From Candidatus Sulfotelmatobacter sp. (GTDB taxonomy: Bacteria > Acidobacteriota > Terriglobia > Terriglobales > Acidobacteriaceae), in NCBI GenBank assembly GCA_025462865.1, contig JAOAPI010000050.1:1-64000 (forward strand): a stretch of 64,000 nucleotides of DNA, written 5' to 3'. Every line of letters starts with the position of its first letter. The stretch's first letter is position 1. The notes under the pieces are model-generated. The model saw nothing but the letters and a program-made list of their open reading frames with translations, was not told the DNA's origin and made no database searches. Positions 44,809-53,986 of this stretch are shown here, one piece after another. The position numbers and the translations under genes were made by a program.

Positions 44809-45420
44809 TTAAGTTGCAAGACAAAAAGCGATAATCGTATCTCCTCTGACTCCCGTACTGTCCTCAACTTTCTTGAGTAATGCTGATTCGAGGTCGTCGG
44901 GATCAGGCTTCATCTCGCAGGCGGCAATCTCTTTATCGGAAGCGCCCTGATAGCAGAGCTCGCAGATGCCCAAGCCTTCTTCGGAACGGACTGGCGGCCC
45001 AAATACCCGGCAGGTCATGGGGCGAGATTCGTAGAGTTCACAAGTGCCTGTCTCAGGATCGAGAGCGGGACAGGGCTCATGGTTCGCGAAGTCAGAAAAT
45101 CGTTCGCCAGCGTCCTGACCTTCGTCCAAAATACCAGTGACGGGATCGCCGGGAAAATGTGGCGAAAGGCGACTGAGCATGTTTCGCGCCCGTTCGCGTA
45201 CGCGATTAGCGCGTTCTGGAGCGCGCTTTCCCAGATCGGAGAGTCCTCGTTGCAAGCGCCGGGCATCGAGCTGATTGATGGGAAAAACTCCGACGCAGCA
45301 TTGTGTGCATCCGGACCGGCACAGCAGCCAATCTCCGCTGCGGTGTGCCGCTGCCGCGAAGGCTGTATTTACGATCTGTATGAGCGCCTGATCTTTGGTG
45401 GCTGGGAATCGATGCGGCAT
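44809..45420 (-). CDS. YkgJ-family cysteine-cluster (zinc/iron-chelating) protein
   Basis: A 203-residue cytoplasmic protein. The family's cysteine pattern is present: CRSGCTQCCVGVFPI near residue 40, CPALDPETGTCELYESRPMTCRVFG near residue 130, and ICELCYQGA. These cysteines are thought to hold a metal or iron-sulfur cluster, and in some relatives the protein acts in oxygenase or electron-transfer settings. The exact role is unknown. It is convergent with the ABC-F gene (20 bases between stops). ATG 45420 is the first in-frame start. Confidence 0.85.
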   Translation of the reverse strand: MPHRFPATKDQALIQIVNTAFAAAAHRSGDWLLCRSGCTQCCVGVFPINQLDARRLQRGLSDLGKRAPERANRVRERARNMLSRLSPHFPGDPVTGILDEGQDAGERFSDFANHEPCPALDPETGTCELYESRPMTCRVFGPPVRSEEGLGICELCYQGASDKEIAACEMKPDPDDLESALLKKVEDSTGVRGDTIIAFCLAT

Positions 45421-45452
45421 GACAATGCCTTAATCATATAACTTAGAGGGCT

Positions 45453-47777
45453 CTATTCGGAGAGAGATAACCAGGGCCGTCCGTTTGCGGCTTGGGTGCG
45501 CGATGAATCAACGCCGCGTGCCAGATTCGTTCTGCTCAGCGGCAGCTGACGAATTCGTTTTCCTGTGGCAGCGAAGATTGCATTGCACAACGCAGGAACG
45601 AATGGCGGCACGCCGGGCTCCCCAACGCCAGCCGGAGGGGCGTCACTCTCGACGAGGTAAACATTAGTCTGATACGGAGCCTCGTTGATGCGGGCAACCG
45701 GATAATCGTAAAAATTCGATTGCACGATCCTGCCATCCTTTGCTGTGATCTCTCCACTACGCGCCACGCTAGTTCCGAACACGGCGGCTCCCTCGAACTG
45801 CGCACGGGTAATTTCTGGATTAACCACCAGGCCCGCGTCCACTGCCATGTCGACGCGCGGAATTGTGATGTCCCCGTCGGCGCTTACTTCTACTTCAACT
45901 ACGGCAGCCACATAAGTTAAAAAGCTACGGTGCGCGGCAATGCCCATGCCAGAGCCTTTGCGCAGCTTTCTTTTTCCCCAACCCGATTTTTCTATCGCCA
46001 TCTCCGTCACCCGCCGGAGGCGTCCTGTTTCCCAGGGATAAGTGTCGGGAGATGCTCCGTAATTGGGATAGCCCGTTGCTTTCAAATTCAGAGTCCGCGG
46101 CGAACCGATGAGCTCGAGCAAATAGTCGGCGGGATCGCGGCCTGCACGGTGAGCGAGTTCATCGGTAAACGTTTGCACTGCAAAAGCGTGATAGATATTC
46201 GCGACGGAGCGCAGCCAGCCGATCCGGACGTGCGCTTTGGCGGGTCCGTTTTCTACGCGAATGTTGGGAATGTTATAAGGCATGTCGGTCCACCCCTGCT
46301 GCAGATGGCTCGCATCCCCGTAGACGGCATTCACATCGAAGATGGAAGGAATGGGCGGAAATACGGATCGCTGCAACCAGGCGGTGGGCTTGCCTTTGGC
46401 GTCGAGCGAAGCTTTCAGGTACATGGCTGCGACGGCATTGTAGTAATCGAACTTGATATCGTCTTCGCGAGTCCACACGACTTTTACCGGATGGCCCGTC
46501 TTTTTCGAAAGCACCGCCGCTTCGGCGACATAGTCGGGCTTGGATTTTCGTCCAAAGCCGCCACCCAGCAAAGTTACGTGGCAAATCACATCTTCCTTTG
46601 ATATTCCCAGCTGCTGCGAAACGATGGCTTGCACCGCTTGCGGATTCTGTGTGGGAGCCCACACTGTAGCTTTGCCATCTTTAAAATCGGCCAAAGCAAC
46701 CAGCGGCTCCATGGAAGCGTGCGCCAGGAGCGGGACATAGTAGTCCCCTTCAAAAACCGGTCCCGCCTTGGCAAACTCGGAATCCACGTCACCTTCAGTG
46801 CGTATGGCCTTTCCCGGCTGGCGCGCTGTTTCGTGCAACTCCTTCTCATAGGCGCCAGAATCGTATGTTTCATTAGCGCCGTGCTCCCAGGCAATATTCA
46901 GTTTCTTGCGGCCTTGAAATGCCGACCAGGTGTTGTCGGCAATAACTGCGATACCGCCTAACGGTTGAAAGCCGCAAGGCGGCTTGAAAGCATCGATGGG
47001 AACGGTCTGCTGAACTCCAGCGACTTGCAAGGGCGCTTTGTCGTCGTACGATTTAACTTTTCCTCCGAAGACTGGCGGATGTTCAATGGATGCGTATAGC
47101 ATGCCGTCCAGTCGGACGTCCATGCCATAGAGCGCTTTGCCGGTGCAGAGGTCGGTGAGGTCGATGCTATCCATTCCCTTGCCAATGTAACGCCACGCAT
47201 CTTTCTTCTTTAGCTGCAATTCTTCTTTTTTAGGAACAGGCAACTTCGATGCGGCGGTGGCAAGTTCACCGTATCCAATCTGGCGTCCACTTGCGGAATG
47301 AACCACGACATGAAGATCAGTTTTGCACTCTGATGCGGGAACTCCCCACTGCTGTGCGGCGGCCTGGATCAGCATGAAGCGCGCCGTGGCGCCCGCCTGA
47401 CGCATAGTGTCGTAAAAACTGCGAATGGAATGAGAGCCGTCCGTGTTCTGATCGCCGTAGCGAGCATCCCCGATAGCCTGTTCCACCTTCACTCGCTTCC
47501 AGTCGGCATCCAGTTCGTCAGCAACCACCATGGGCAGGGATGTGCGGATCACTGTCCCCATCTCAGAGCGGTGGGCCACAATGTGGACCGTGCCATCGGT
47601 ATCGACGCCCACAAATATATTGGGATGAAGAGTGGCGAGATCCACTTGCGTACGATTGGGAGCCGACTCATCTGCCCAGAGCAGCGTGGGTACATAATGC
47701 GCTCCCAGAATCAGCGCTCCCGATCCGACGATTCCCTTGAGGAATCCGCGGCGGCTGAGGTTCGAAATGGCGGTCAT
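45453..47777 (-). CDS. molybdenum hydroxylase large subunit (xanthine dehydrogenase family, IorB-like)
   Basis: The molybdopterin-binding subunit of an aldehyde or N-heterocycle oxidoreductase. A twin-arginine signal ([25 protein letters not shown]) predicts Tat export of the folded enzyme. The Moco domain shows [36 protein letters not shown] and [25 protein letters not shown]. The catalytic Glu is in [21 protein letters not shown] near the C-terminus. The length of 774 suits the isoquinoline 1-oxidoreductase beta-subunit type. Its ATG overlaps the stop of the 2Fe-2S gene (ATGA at 47774-47777), so the two are translationally coupled. The usual cytochrome c partner gene is not adjacent. Substrate unknown. 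Confidence 0.9.
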   Translation of the reverse strand: MTAISNLSRRGFLKGIVGSGALILGAHYVPTLLWADESAPNRTQVDLATLHPNIFVGVDTDGTVHIVAHRSEMGTVIRTSLPMVVADELDADWKRVKVEQAIGDARYGDQNTDGSHSIRSFYDTMRQAGATARFMLIQAAAQQWGVPASECKTDLHVVVHSASGRQIGYGELATAASKLPVPKKEELQLKKKDAWRYIGKGMDSIDLTDLCTGKALYGMDVRLDGMLYASIEHPPVFGGKVKSYDDKAPLQVAGVQQTVPIDAFKPPCGFQPLGGIAVIADNTWSAFQGRKKLNIAWEHGANETYDSGAYEKELHETARQPGKAIRTEGDVDSEFAKAGPVFEGDYYVPLLAHASMEPLVALADFKDGKATVWAPTQNPQAVQAIVSQQLGISKEDVICHVTLLGGGFGRKSKPDYVAEAAVLSKKTGHPVKVVWTREDDIKFDYYNAVAAMYLKASLDAKGKPTAWLQRSVFPPIPSIFDVNAVYGDASHLQQGWTDMPYNIPNIRVENGPAKAHVRIGWLRSVANIYHAFAVQTFTDELAHRAGRDPADYLLELIGSPRTLNLKATGYPNYGASPDTYPWETGRLRRVTEMAIEKSGWGKRKLRKGSGMGIAAHRSFLTYVAAVVEVEVSADGDITIPRVDMAVDAGLVVNPEITRAQFEGAAVFGTSVARSGEITAKDGRIVQSNFYDYPVARINEAPYQTNVYLVESDAPPAGVGEPGVPPFVPALCNAIFAATGKRIRQLPLSRTNLARGVDSSRTQAANGRPWLSLSE

Positions 47778-48229
47778 ACGGACTCCTTGGCCGCGGTTTT
47801 GATGGCGGCCCGAATTCGTTGATAAGTTCCGCAGCGGCAGATGTTCCCTGCCATGCCGTCATCAATTTGCTCATCGGTTGGCTTCGGCGTAGCGCGCAAA
47901 AGGGCGATCGCCTGCATGATCTGTCCTGATTGGCAGTAGCCGCATTGCGGAACATTGTGCTTCATCCACGCCGCTTGAACCGGATGCAGACCATTGCCGC
48001 CGACCGCTTCAATGGTGGTGACATCGGCGCCTGCAACAGAACTCATGGGCGTGACGCAGGACCGCACCGCTTCTCCGTTGCGGTGAACCGTACAGGCGCC
48101 GCACAAGGCGACGCCGCATCCAAACTTTGTTCCGGTGAGACCCAGTTCGTCGCGAAGGTACCAGAGCAGCGGCATGTCGGGACTGCCGCTGAAGGATCGA
48201 GCAACTCCGTTGATTTTAAGCTGGATCAT
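47774..48229 (-). CDS. 2Fe-2S subunit of the molybdenum hydroxylase (IorA-like)
   Basis: From ATG 48229 ([13 protein letters not shown]) a 151-residue electron-transfer subunit; the frame is open to 48304. The N-terminal plant-type ferredoxin cluster is in [13 protein letters not shown], with its fourth Cys in VRSCVTP, and the C-terminal cluster in [16 protein letters not shown] and [12 protein letters not shown]. It passes electrons from the molybdenum site in the partner encoded immediately downstream. It has no signal peptide, so it would be carried out with the Tat-tagged large subunit. GAAAGGGTGG precedes the start. Confidence 0.92.
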   Translation of the reverse strand: MIQLKINGVARSFSGSPDMPLLWYLRDELGLTGTKFGCGVALCGACTVHRNGEAVRSCVTPMSSVAGADVTTIEAVGGNGLHPVQAAWMKHNVPQCGYCQSGQIMQAIALLRATPKPTDEQIDDGMAGNICRCGTYQRIRAAIKTAAKESV

Positions 48230-48363
48230 GGCCACCCTTTCTCTCAGCCGCGATTGCATTTCCAGGCGTATTCGACTCTTGGTGGGCGGGCCCGGTAATC
48301 GCACCTTATGAAAGAGTAGGATAAATCCTTCGAGGTTGCGATGTCGTTGATTTTTAGTTTAGA

Positions 48364-48384
48364 GGGTGGCCGGAGCAGCCACCC
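48364..48384. repeat. 7-bp inverted repeat hairpin, intergenic
   Basis: GGGTGGC (48364-48370) pairs with GCCACCC (48378-48384) over CGGAGCA. No T-run follows on either strand. It lies in the 254-base divergent gap between the 2Fe-2S gene and the YVTN gene and looks like a dispersed palindrome. The gap otherwise shows only a GAGGAAA at about 48465. Confidence 0.5.
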
Positions 48385-48483
48385 CAGGCCAAGAAAGAGG
48401 GTTCAGGTACCTTTCAGGTTGACCGGATAGATTTCTTTCTGACGGTGTCCACAGGGTTCTTCCCAGAGGAAACGAAAAACACT

Positions 48484-49476
48484 ATGAGAAACGGGACTGC
48501 TATTTTGTCACGATTGTTGATGACCGGAGTCATTGGGCTGTCATGTTTTGTTCCGGCGGTGAGTGCTGCTCCCGCAGATAGCTATTCCATCGTCAAAAAG
48601 ATTCCGATCCCCGGCCAGGACAGTTGGGACTATCTCATAGTCGATGAAAGCGCGCGACGGCTGTACGTTTCTCACGGCACCCAGGTGGAAGTGCTTGACG
48701 TTGATTCGGGGGCTATTGTCGGCAATATCCCCAATATGCCCGGCGTACACGGAGTCGCGCTCGCGGATCAACTTGGCCGTGGGTTCGTCAGCAACGGGAA
48801 GTCCTCGAGCGTCACAATTTTTGATCTGAAGACACTGAAGCCCATTGCCGAGGTACCGACGGGGAAGAAGCCCGACGCAATCATCTTCGATCCCGCTACT
48901 TCACGCGTCTTCGCCTTCAACGGGGAAAGTGACAGCGCGACCGCCATTGATGCCGCAACCGGCAAAGTCGCGGGCACAGTCGCTCTCGGCGGCGGACCGG
49001 AATATGCTGCCGCGGATGGCAATGGCTTCGTTTACGACAACCTGGAAGAAGAGAGTCTCGTCCTCAAGATCGATTCCCGCAAACTCAGCGTCGAACAGCG
49101 TTGGCCTACAGCCCCTTGCTCGGCCCCCAGCAGCATGGGAATGGATATTGCCAACCATCGTCTTTTCATTGGGTGCCGCAGCAAAGTGATGGCAGTGATG
49201 AATGCCGATACCGGCAAGGTCATTACCACGTTACCGATTGGCGATCACGTGGACGCAACAGTCTACGATCCGGAGACGAAGATGATCTTCAATGCGAATG
49301 GCGAAGGCAGTATCACTGTGATCCGCCAGGAAAGCCCCGATAAATATTCGGTGGTTGAAACTGTGAAGACTTTCCCGAAGGCCAAGACGATGGCGCTGGA
49401 TTTGAAAACGCATCAGCTGTTTCTCTCCACGGCAGAAGCGAACCAGTTCGAAGTGCTGGTCGTAGGAAAGCAGTGA
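48484..49476 (+). CDS. YncE/YVTN-type beta-propeller, secreted
   Basis: From ATG 48484 the protein has 330 residues, with a signal peptide (RNGTAILSRLLMTGVIGLSCF, cleaved near VSAAP). The frame is open from 48445. Blades follow the YVTN pattern: ARRLYVSHGTQVEVLDVDSG, GRGFVSNGKSSSVTIFDLKT, VFAFNGESDSATAIDAATG, NHRLFIGCRSKVMAVMNADTG, TKMIFNANGEGSITVIR and THQLFLSTAEANQFEVL. GAGGAAA lies a little far upstream (about 13 bases). Function unknown. It is divergent from the molybdenum hydroxylase pair, so a functional link such as a redox partner is only positional. Confidence 0.75.
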   Translation: MRNGTAILSRLLMTGVIGLSCFVPAVSAAPADSYSIVKKIPIPGQDSWDYLIVDESARRLYVSHGTQVEVLDVDSGAIVGNIPNMPGVHGVALADQLGRGFVSNGKSSSVTIFDLKTLKPIAEVPTGKKPDAIIFDPATSRVFAFNGESDSATAIDAATGKVAGTVALGGGPEYAAADGNGFVYDNLEEESLVLKIDSRKLSVEQRWPTAPCSAPSSMGMDIANHRLFIGCRSKVMAVMNADTGKVITTLPIGDHVDATVYDPETKMIFNANGEGSITVIRQESPDKYSVVETVKTFPKAKTMALDLKTHQLFLSTAEANQFEVLVVGKQ

Positions 49477-49568
49477 GGAGCAGAAGAAGCGTAAGCCTGA
49501 AGCGTGCTTAACAACACGAAGGCTGCGCGACGCGGCCAATCGGTAAAGACGACTTCAGGGACGCGGGA

Positions 49569-50060
49569 TTATTTTTCGTCCAGATATTCCCCGGGTACAT
49601 CGTCTTCCGGTACTTCGTGCGTGCGAACTTCCTTCTCGTCAGTGTTGTCGGCGCTTTCCACGCCACTCACAACATCGGCCTCGAAGGCATTGCCTTCCTC
49701 GAGTAACTCGTCCACGCTCTCTGAATCCGCGGCTTCGGCGTGGGACAAGCCCTGCAAATCTCCGGACTGCACGTCCGAACGCTGACCTCGCCGTTGCAGT
49801 CTAAACGTGTCTCTTTCCGGGTTTTGAGTTTCCGCCGGCGCAGGCTTACTGCCGCGAGCCGTTTTCGTGCCACGAGCCGGCTTTTTCGCAATAGCTTTCT
49901 TCTTGCCGGAAGATTTCGTTTTCGAGGCGGTTTGTTTCTTCTTGGGCGCGGTGCTTTTTGTGGCCCGTTTCTTTCGGAGGGTCTTCTTTACTGCCCTTCC
50001 CTTTTTGGCGGCAGGTTTCCTCAACCGTGCGTTCTTTTTCCTGGTTTTCTTGTTGGGCAT
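49569..50060 (-). CDS. histone H1-like lysine-rich protein with acidic tail
   Basis: From ATG 50060 (MPNKKTRKK) a 163-residue protein; the frame is open to 50126. Residues 1-about 80 are dominated by Lys, Ala and Arg in KKAxAKK-type stretches like bacterial H1-like nucleoid proteins, so DNA or RNA binding is likely. The last about 45 residues are acidic (LLEEGNAFEADVVSGVE, KEVRTHEVPEDDVPGEYLDE). This acidic motif is conserved in small proteins of several phyla and may regulate or interact with the basic part. The bipolar charge argues against a random reading frame. Role unknown. Convergent with the YVTN gene. Confidence 0.65.
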   Translation of the reverse strand: MPNKKTRKKNARLRKPAAKKGRAVKKTLRKKRATKSTAPKKKQTASKTKSSGKKKAIAKKPARGTKTARGSKPAPAETQNPERDTFRLQRRGQRSDVQSGDLQGLSHAEAADSESVDELLEEGNAFEADVVSGVESADNTDEKEVRTHEVPEDDVPGEYLDEK

Positions 50061-50406
50061 ATATGCGCAGTCTACCACCGGCAACTCCCTGCTTCCCAGA
50101 GCGGGTATCACGAACCGTTCCTGCATGGATACGTTTGTCGAGACCGCTACAATTCATGGCGATCAGGGCATTTCTGAGCTTGTTGTGGAGGACCTCACCC
50201 TGGTCAACCTTTTCCGCGGTCAAGCTAAGAGGCGCCGGCCGGGCCAGTTCCGGACCACACTCGGACGCTCCTGTTGCCTGACGTGCCGGCTGAACCAGTC
50301 AGTGCCCTCATCCGATGCAACCTCCATCAAAAGGCTAACCGGAAGACCCACTCTTTGAGAGAGATGCAAAGGGTGGGCCAGCCTTCCGTCGATGAATCCA
50401 ACTAGG

Positions 50407-50769
50407 TCAGCGGGGACGATCTCGACGCCTTCCAGAAAGCAATGCTCGCCGGACTCTCCAACGCAAAAGGAGAAAGAAGACCACAAACAGTACCAATATG
50501 ATGCCCCAGTTAAGAAAAACTGGAACGAGCCGGTCAAACGTGGATCCCGACGCCGCATAGCGGAATTTCTCGACTGCGTCGCTCCAGAAGATGACGCCTA
50601 CTGTGAGGAAGAATAATGCAATCCCAACGACTTGCACGATCGTAATCTTTTGTTTACCGCTCGCAAGATTGCGCCAAAACCTCCCCTCGTTTTGAATGGT
50701 ATCTGGAAATACCAAGTTTTGTTGGCGCGCTCTAACATCTTGTTCCCATTCTTCCTGTCGTTTGCGCAT
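50407..50769 (-). CDS. small membrane protein with two spans, hypothetical
   Basis: From ATG 50769 (MRKRQEEWEQDVRARQQN), 120 residues; GGGAGG six bases upstream fixes the start, although the frame is open to 50796. A charged N-terminal helix is followed by two hydrophobic spans (ITIVQVVGIALFFLTVGVIFW and WGIILVLFVVFFLLLRW) and a basic C-terminal tail (RRALLSGRRRDRPR). No family is recognised. The 346 bases between its stop and the start of the H1-like gene (50061-50406) hold no supported gene. Confidence 0.55.
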   Translation of the reverse strand: MRKRQEEWEQDVRARQQNLVFPDTIQNEGRFWRNLASGKQKITIVQVVGIALFFLTVGVIFWSDAVEKFRYAASGSTFDRLVPVFLNWGIILVLFVVFFLLLRWRVRRALLSGRRRDRPR

Positions 50770-51133
50770 AACAAACCTCCCAGATGCTCGGTACAATCAT
50801 GGCAGACCGAAACAGCACCATCTGAGCCGTTCACTTCTATTCTAGCTTCAGGAGAAAGCGGCGAGGAGGACGTCGGGGACGAAACAGAAAGCCGTCGGCC
50901 TGGGAGTCCAGCTCGCGGGTTCCACGGAGACTAGACCTCCGCCCTGTGGATGTCAATAATCACATCGCCCTCACAGTCTGCATAAACACTCCCGGGGGCA
51001 CTGGCTTCAGCGGGCGAGTCGCCCGCTTCCACACGGACTGGCTCAGCAAGAACTATCCTCACGAACTAATCGCGGCAACTCTTTCCATGCGGGGGAGAAT
51101 CTTACATCACTGAGGATTGTCGGCGGAGGCCTT
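50770..51133. other. 364-base divergent intergenic region with a family B palindrome
   Basis: It lies between the small membrane protein (minus) and the glycine-zipper gene (plus). It holds the GGGAGG site of the former, a family B palindrome at 51010-51026, and the GGAGG ribosome-binding site (51125-51129) of the latter. A plus-strand open frame at 50632-50934 overlaps the membrane gene and has no family features, so I do not call it. Confidence 0.45.
51010..51026. repeat. interspersed palindrome, family B copy 3 (intergenic)
   Basis: GCGGGCGA pairs with TCGCCCGC around a single G, followed by TTCCACAC, the same 3' flank type as copies 1 and 2 (CCACAC, TCCACG). Confidence 0.7.
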
Positions 51134-51703
51134 ATGGAAAGTGTTGTGGGAATTTTTCATTCGTTGAATTCGGCGGAACAGGCGGTGGAAGAGTTGGTGG
51201 GAAGCGGGATGACGGAGCAATCCATCATCTTTCTAAGCAACGAAGCGCCGGCTGGCGGCGGAATGCGAACGGTGTCGGAGAAAGAACTCGACAAAGTTCC
51301 GACAGACGATGCGGAACGCGACGGCATGGGGAAGGCCATGGGCGCGGTGATGGGCGGAGCAATGGGAGCAAGTGCCGGATTGGCGGGCGGCGCCGCGGTG
51401 GCAAGTTTGATGGTTCCGGGAGTGGGAACGATTTTTGCCATTGGCGTGGGCGCGGCCGCGGCTCTAGGTCTGGGAGGCGCGGCGGCTGGAGCGAAGGCCG
51501 GCGACGTCGCCGAACATGCGATGGACGTCGGCGTTCCGAAAGACGATGTGCAGTTTTATCACGAAGTATTGCGGCGCGGTCATGCCGTGGTGATCGCGAA
51601 CGTGGAAAGCGAAGAAGATGCTGCGAAGGCGAAAGCAGTGTTCAAGCAACAAGGAAGTGAAGATGTCGATGCCACACGGCGCGAGTTGCGGGAAGCGGCG
51701 TAG
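51134..51703 (+). CDS. glycine-zipper stress protein (YflT/general-stress-like), paralogue 1
   Basis: A 189-residue protein. The N-terminal domain (MESVVGIFHSLNSAEQAVEELVGSG) resembles the YflT heat-induced stress domain. A hydrophobic Gly/Ala-rich zipper at residues about 70-125 (GAMGASAGLAGGAAVASLM, GVGTIFAIGVGAAAALGLGG) could insert in a membrane or pack as helices. The C-terminal domain (DDVQFYHEVLRRGHAVVIANVESEEDAAKA) repeats the N-terminal fold type. GGAGG at 51125-51129 fixes ATG 51134. A close paralogue lies at 55736. Role in stress tolerance is inferred from the family, not shown. Confidence 0.75.
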   Translation: MESVVGIFHSLNSAEQAVEELVGSGMTEQSIIFLSNEAPAGGGMRTVSEKELDKVPTDDAERDGMGKAMGAVMGGAMGASAGLAGGAAVASLMVPGVGTIFAIGVGAAAALGLGGAAAGAKAGDVAEHAMDVGVPKDDVQFYHEVLRRGHAVVIANVESEEDAAKAKAVFKQQGSEDVDATRRELREAA

Positions 51704-51748
51704 GGCGACGGCGCGACGTCCGTAGAGGCATCATCTGGCACGCGACAA

Positions 51749-52435
51749 TTATTTGCTCGCGATGCCCAGGTCTTCGATATGCAGCAGCATATCGGCGGGA
51801 TCGGAGTAGACGCGAAAAGCTCCGGACTGCTGTAGCTCTTCCTGACCGTAGCCGCCTGAGAGAAAACCTACACCGAGTGCCCGCCCGCGGCCTGCGGCGA
51901 GCATGTCCCACACGCTATCGCCCGTAACAATGCAGTTTTCAATCGGAACGCCGAGGCGTTCGGCAGCCAGGACAAATACATCGGGTGAAGGCTTGGCTTT
52001 CTCGACGTCGTCTCCAGTGGCAATCACAGTGTGTGCAGGGATATTAAAAGTTCGCAGCAGGCGCGTAGTCTGTTTCTTATTGCCGGTAGTTGCAATTGCC
52101 CAACGGACTTTGTGGCGGCTCAGATAACGGAGCAACTCCTGGGCTCCGGGGAGCGGGCGGACGTCGCGGCTGATCCGGGTGAATTCGGTATCGTGCTTTT
52201 CTTCTAAAGCGTCTTCGCTGATTTTGCGTTTGGTTGAACGGTGTTCACGGAACAGTTGCCGGAGCATGGATTTTCCACTCATGCCAACACGGTGATGGAT
52301 TTTCCAATCAGGTATGACGATGCATGCAGATTTGAGCGCTGTGGACCATGCAATCACATGCTCGTAAACCGTGTCGACTAGGGTGCCGTCGAGATCAAAC
52401 AAGACAGCAGGATCGGCGGAGCGTTGGGGCTTCAT
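51749..52435 (-). CDS. HAD-family phosphatase (phosphoglycolate phosphatase/beta-PGM-like)
   Basis: A 228-residue cytoplasmic hydrolase. Motif I is VLFDLDGTLVDTVYEH (nucleophile and acid/base Asp, about residues 14 and 16). The helical cap runs about 25-90 (GMSGKSMLRQLFREH). Motif II is WAIATTGNKKQTTRLL, motif III the Lys in VEKAKPSPDVFVLA, and motif IV NCIVTGDSVWDMLAAGRGRALGVGFLSGGY. It therefore dephosphorylates a small phosphate ester, unspecified. It is convergent with the glycine-zipper gene. Start ATG 52435. Confidence 0.88.
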   Translation of the reverse strand: MKPQRSADPAVLFDLDGTLVDTVYEHVIAWSTALKSACIVIPDWKIHHRVGMSGKSMLRQLFREHRSTKRKISEDALEEKHDTEFTRISRDVRPLPGAQELLRYLSRHKVRWAIATTGNKKQTTRLLRTFNIPAHTVIATGDDVEKAKPSPDVFVLAAERLGVPIENCIVTGDSVWDMLAAGRGRALGVGFLSGGYGQEELQQSGAFRVYSDPADMLLHIEDLGIASK

Positions 52436-52563
52436 TTAGATCGCTAGCTTCGATGTCCGAACGGCGGCTTCCGTTGTAGCAGTCTTTTTTGTAGCAGTCT
52501 TTTCAGGATGGGCGACCGACTATGGTCCGCAAGTAACCGGGACACATCGGGTCGAGACGGAAC

Positions 52564-53826
52564 TTAGAACAGCGACAGTTGAATGGCGGCGCCGGGCCGG
52601 GATTTTGGAGCAACAGTCTTGCCGCGTACAGCCTTGCCCCCTACAGCCTTGCCCCCTACAGTCTTGCCCCCTACAGTCTTGCCGCCCAGTGAACGGGAGA
52701 TGGCCTTCTCGCGAGCCAGAGTCTGATCGAAATCGGCGTGGGGAGCATTTGAGTATTCTATGGCTTGAACAAAACGATCAAGCCTGCGCAGCCCGTCGAT
52801 TTTTTCGATGTTCCCGAGCTTTGCGGATTCCAGCGACCGCCGTAATACATGGATGGTTTCGTCGTAAGTTTTAAGAGGAACGGGAAAGGGATGGCCGTCC
52901 TTGCCGCCGTGTGCGAAAGAAAAACGTGCGGGATCAGAAAATCGTGTGGGGGTTCCATGGACCACCTCGGCAACCAGGGCCAGCGATTGCAGAGTTCTCG
53001 GGCCAAGCTTCTCGAGAAGCAGCAATGACGCAAAATCATTGAACTCGCGCTCGTAGGCAACTGCCAGAACCGCACCGAGTCGTTTCAGATCCACGTTCGA
53101 CGGTCTGACGTCATGGTGCGTGGGCATCGTCAGCTTGCGGACATTACTCAGAGTGACTTCGGGACGCTCTCGCACGACATCGAGCAGAGCGTGTTGCGCC
53201 GGCGCCGCGGGGGATGCGACCAAATTCATGATCGTGCCCTGATGCTCGCCGACAATACCTGTATGAGGCTCGTCGATGAAATTTTTAACCGTGGCAGAAT
53301 GCCAATGATAGCGGCGAGCGAGTCCGCTGGCGCCATTCATTCCCTGCTGAACAATAGTCCACTCGCCATTCGCAGTTAAGATGAAGCCGTGAAGATAAAG
53401 CTGAAACCCGTCGGCAATGGCATTGTTGTCGACGCGCGCCGCGAGACGGCTGGCGCGTACCAAGGAATCTCCGTTGAGGCTGGTGCGGTCCGCGTAACCG
53501 CGTAATTCGTCAGGGGTCCGGCGGGAATGCCGTCCACGGCCTCCGCAAACATAAATTCCTAGTTCATGAGCGCGGGGATTCAATCCTCGTTTGAGCGCTC
53601 CCAGGACCGAGGTGGTGATGCCGGAGGAGTGCCAATCCATTCCCATGACCGAGCCGAGCGCCTGAAACCAGAAAGGGTCGGCGAGGCGTGACATCAGCGC
53701 GGATCTGCCGTAGTGGTGCACAACATTCTCGACAATCGCCGTGCCCAGCATGGTCATGCGATCGGCCAGCCACTTGGGCACGCTTCCGCCGTGAAGAGGA
53801 AGGTCGGCGATGCCGGAGCGTTGCAT
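52564..53826 (-). CDS. DUF763 protein with tandem-repeat C-terminal tail
   Basis: From ATG 53826 (MQRSGIADLPLHGGSVPKWLADRM) a 420-residue protein matching DUF763, known in archaea and some bacteria and lacking a proven function. The conserved blocks DPFWFQALGSVMGMDWHSSGITTSVLGALKRGLNP, GRGRHSRRTPDEL, YHWHSATVKNFIDEPHTGIVG and MPTHHDVRPSNVDLKRLG are all present. The frame is open to 53955, but family alignment starts at 53826. The C-terminal tail holds five GKTVG-type units, then ends APKSRPGAAIQLSLF. The domain's His-rich motifs suggest metal or nucleic-acid binding (inference). Confidence 0.85.
   Translation of the reverse strand: MQRSGIADLPLHGGSVPKWLADRMTMLGTAIVENVVHHYGRSALMSRLADPFWFQALGSVMGMDWHSSGITTSVLGALKRGLNPRAHELGIYVCGGRGRHSRRTPDELRGYADRTSLNGDSLVRASRLAARVDNNAIADGFQLYLHGFILTANGEWTIVQQGMNGASGLARRYHWHSATVKNFIDEPHTGIVGEHQGTIMNLVASPAAPAQHALLDVVRERPEVTLSNVRKLTMPTHHDVRPSNVDLKRLGAVLAVAYEREFNDFASLLLLEKLGPRTLQSLALVAEVVHGTPTRFSDPARFSFAHGGKDGHPFPVPLKTYDETIHVLRRSLESAKLGNIEKIDGLRRLDRFVQAIEYSNAPHADFDQTLAREKAISRSLGGKTVGGKTVGGKAVGGKAVRGKTVAPKSRPGAAIQLSLF
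52614..52688. repeat. five tandem 15-bp units inside the DUF763 gene
   Basis: Units of CAG(T/C)CTTGCCCCCTA repeat five times with few changes (first and last units diverge). Read on the minus strand they give a GG-K-(T/A)-V pentapeptide repeat in a basic low-complexity tail. Being a multiple of three, copy-number changes would not break the frame. Confidence 0.85.
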
Positions 53827-53911
53827 GCATAAATTGTAGCGGGTGTTGAGGCGCTTTGGAGCTGTTTGTCGCTCCACTTTTCGACCATGGCTTACGCCCC
53901 GCGCGAGAGGA

Positions 53912-53952
53912 AGTGCCCCACTTCTCGCAAAGGACGCGAGAAGTGGGGCACT
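53912..53952. repeat. perfect 17-bp inverted repeat between DUF763 and phosphoesterase genes
   Basis: AGTGCCCCACTTCTCGC (53912-53928) and its exact complement (53936-53952) flank the 7-base loop AAAGGAC. No T-run follows. It sits between the stop of the upstream phosphoesterase (53987) and the start of DUF763 (53826) on the minus strand. It could act as an mRNA 3' stabiliser or a weak terminator, and resembles dispersed acidobacterial palindromes. Confidence 0.8.
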
Positions 53953-53986
53953 CAAAGTTCAACTATTCCTATGTTTCTCAGCCGAT

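Noticed and set aside
49981-50358. Plus-strand hydrophobic open frame opposite the H1-like gene
   Set aside because: Phe/Leu-rich frame is the expected mirror of Lys-rich codons; not a membrane protein gene.
50220-50558. 112-codon minus-strand open frame
   Set aside because: Overlaps the small membrane protein gene, which has a strong ribosome-binding site and membrane spans; no features of its own.
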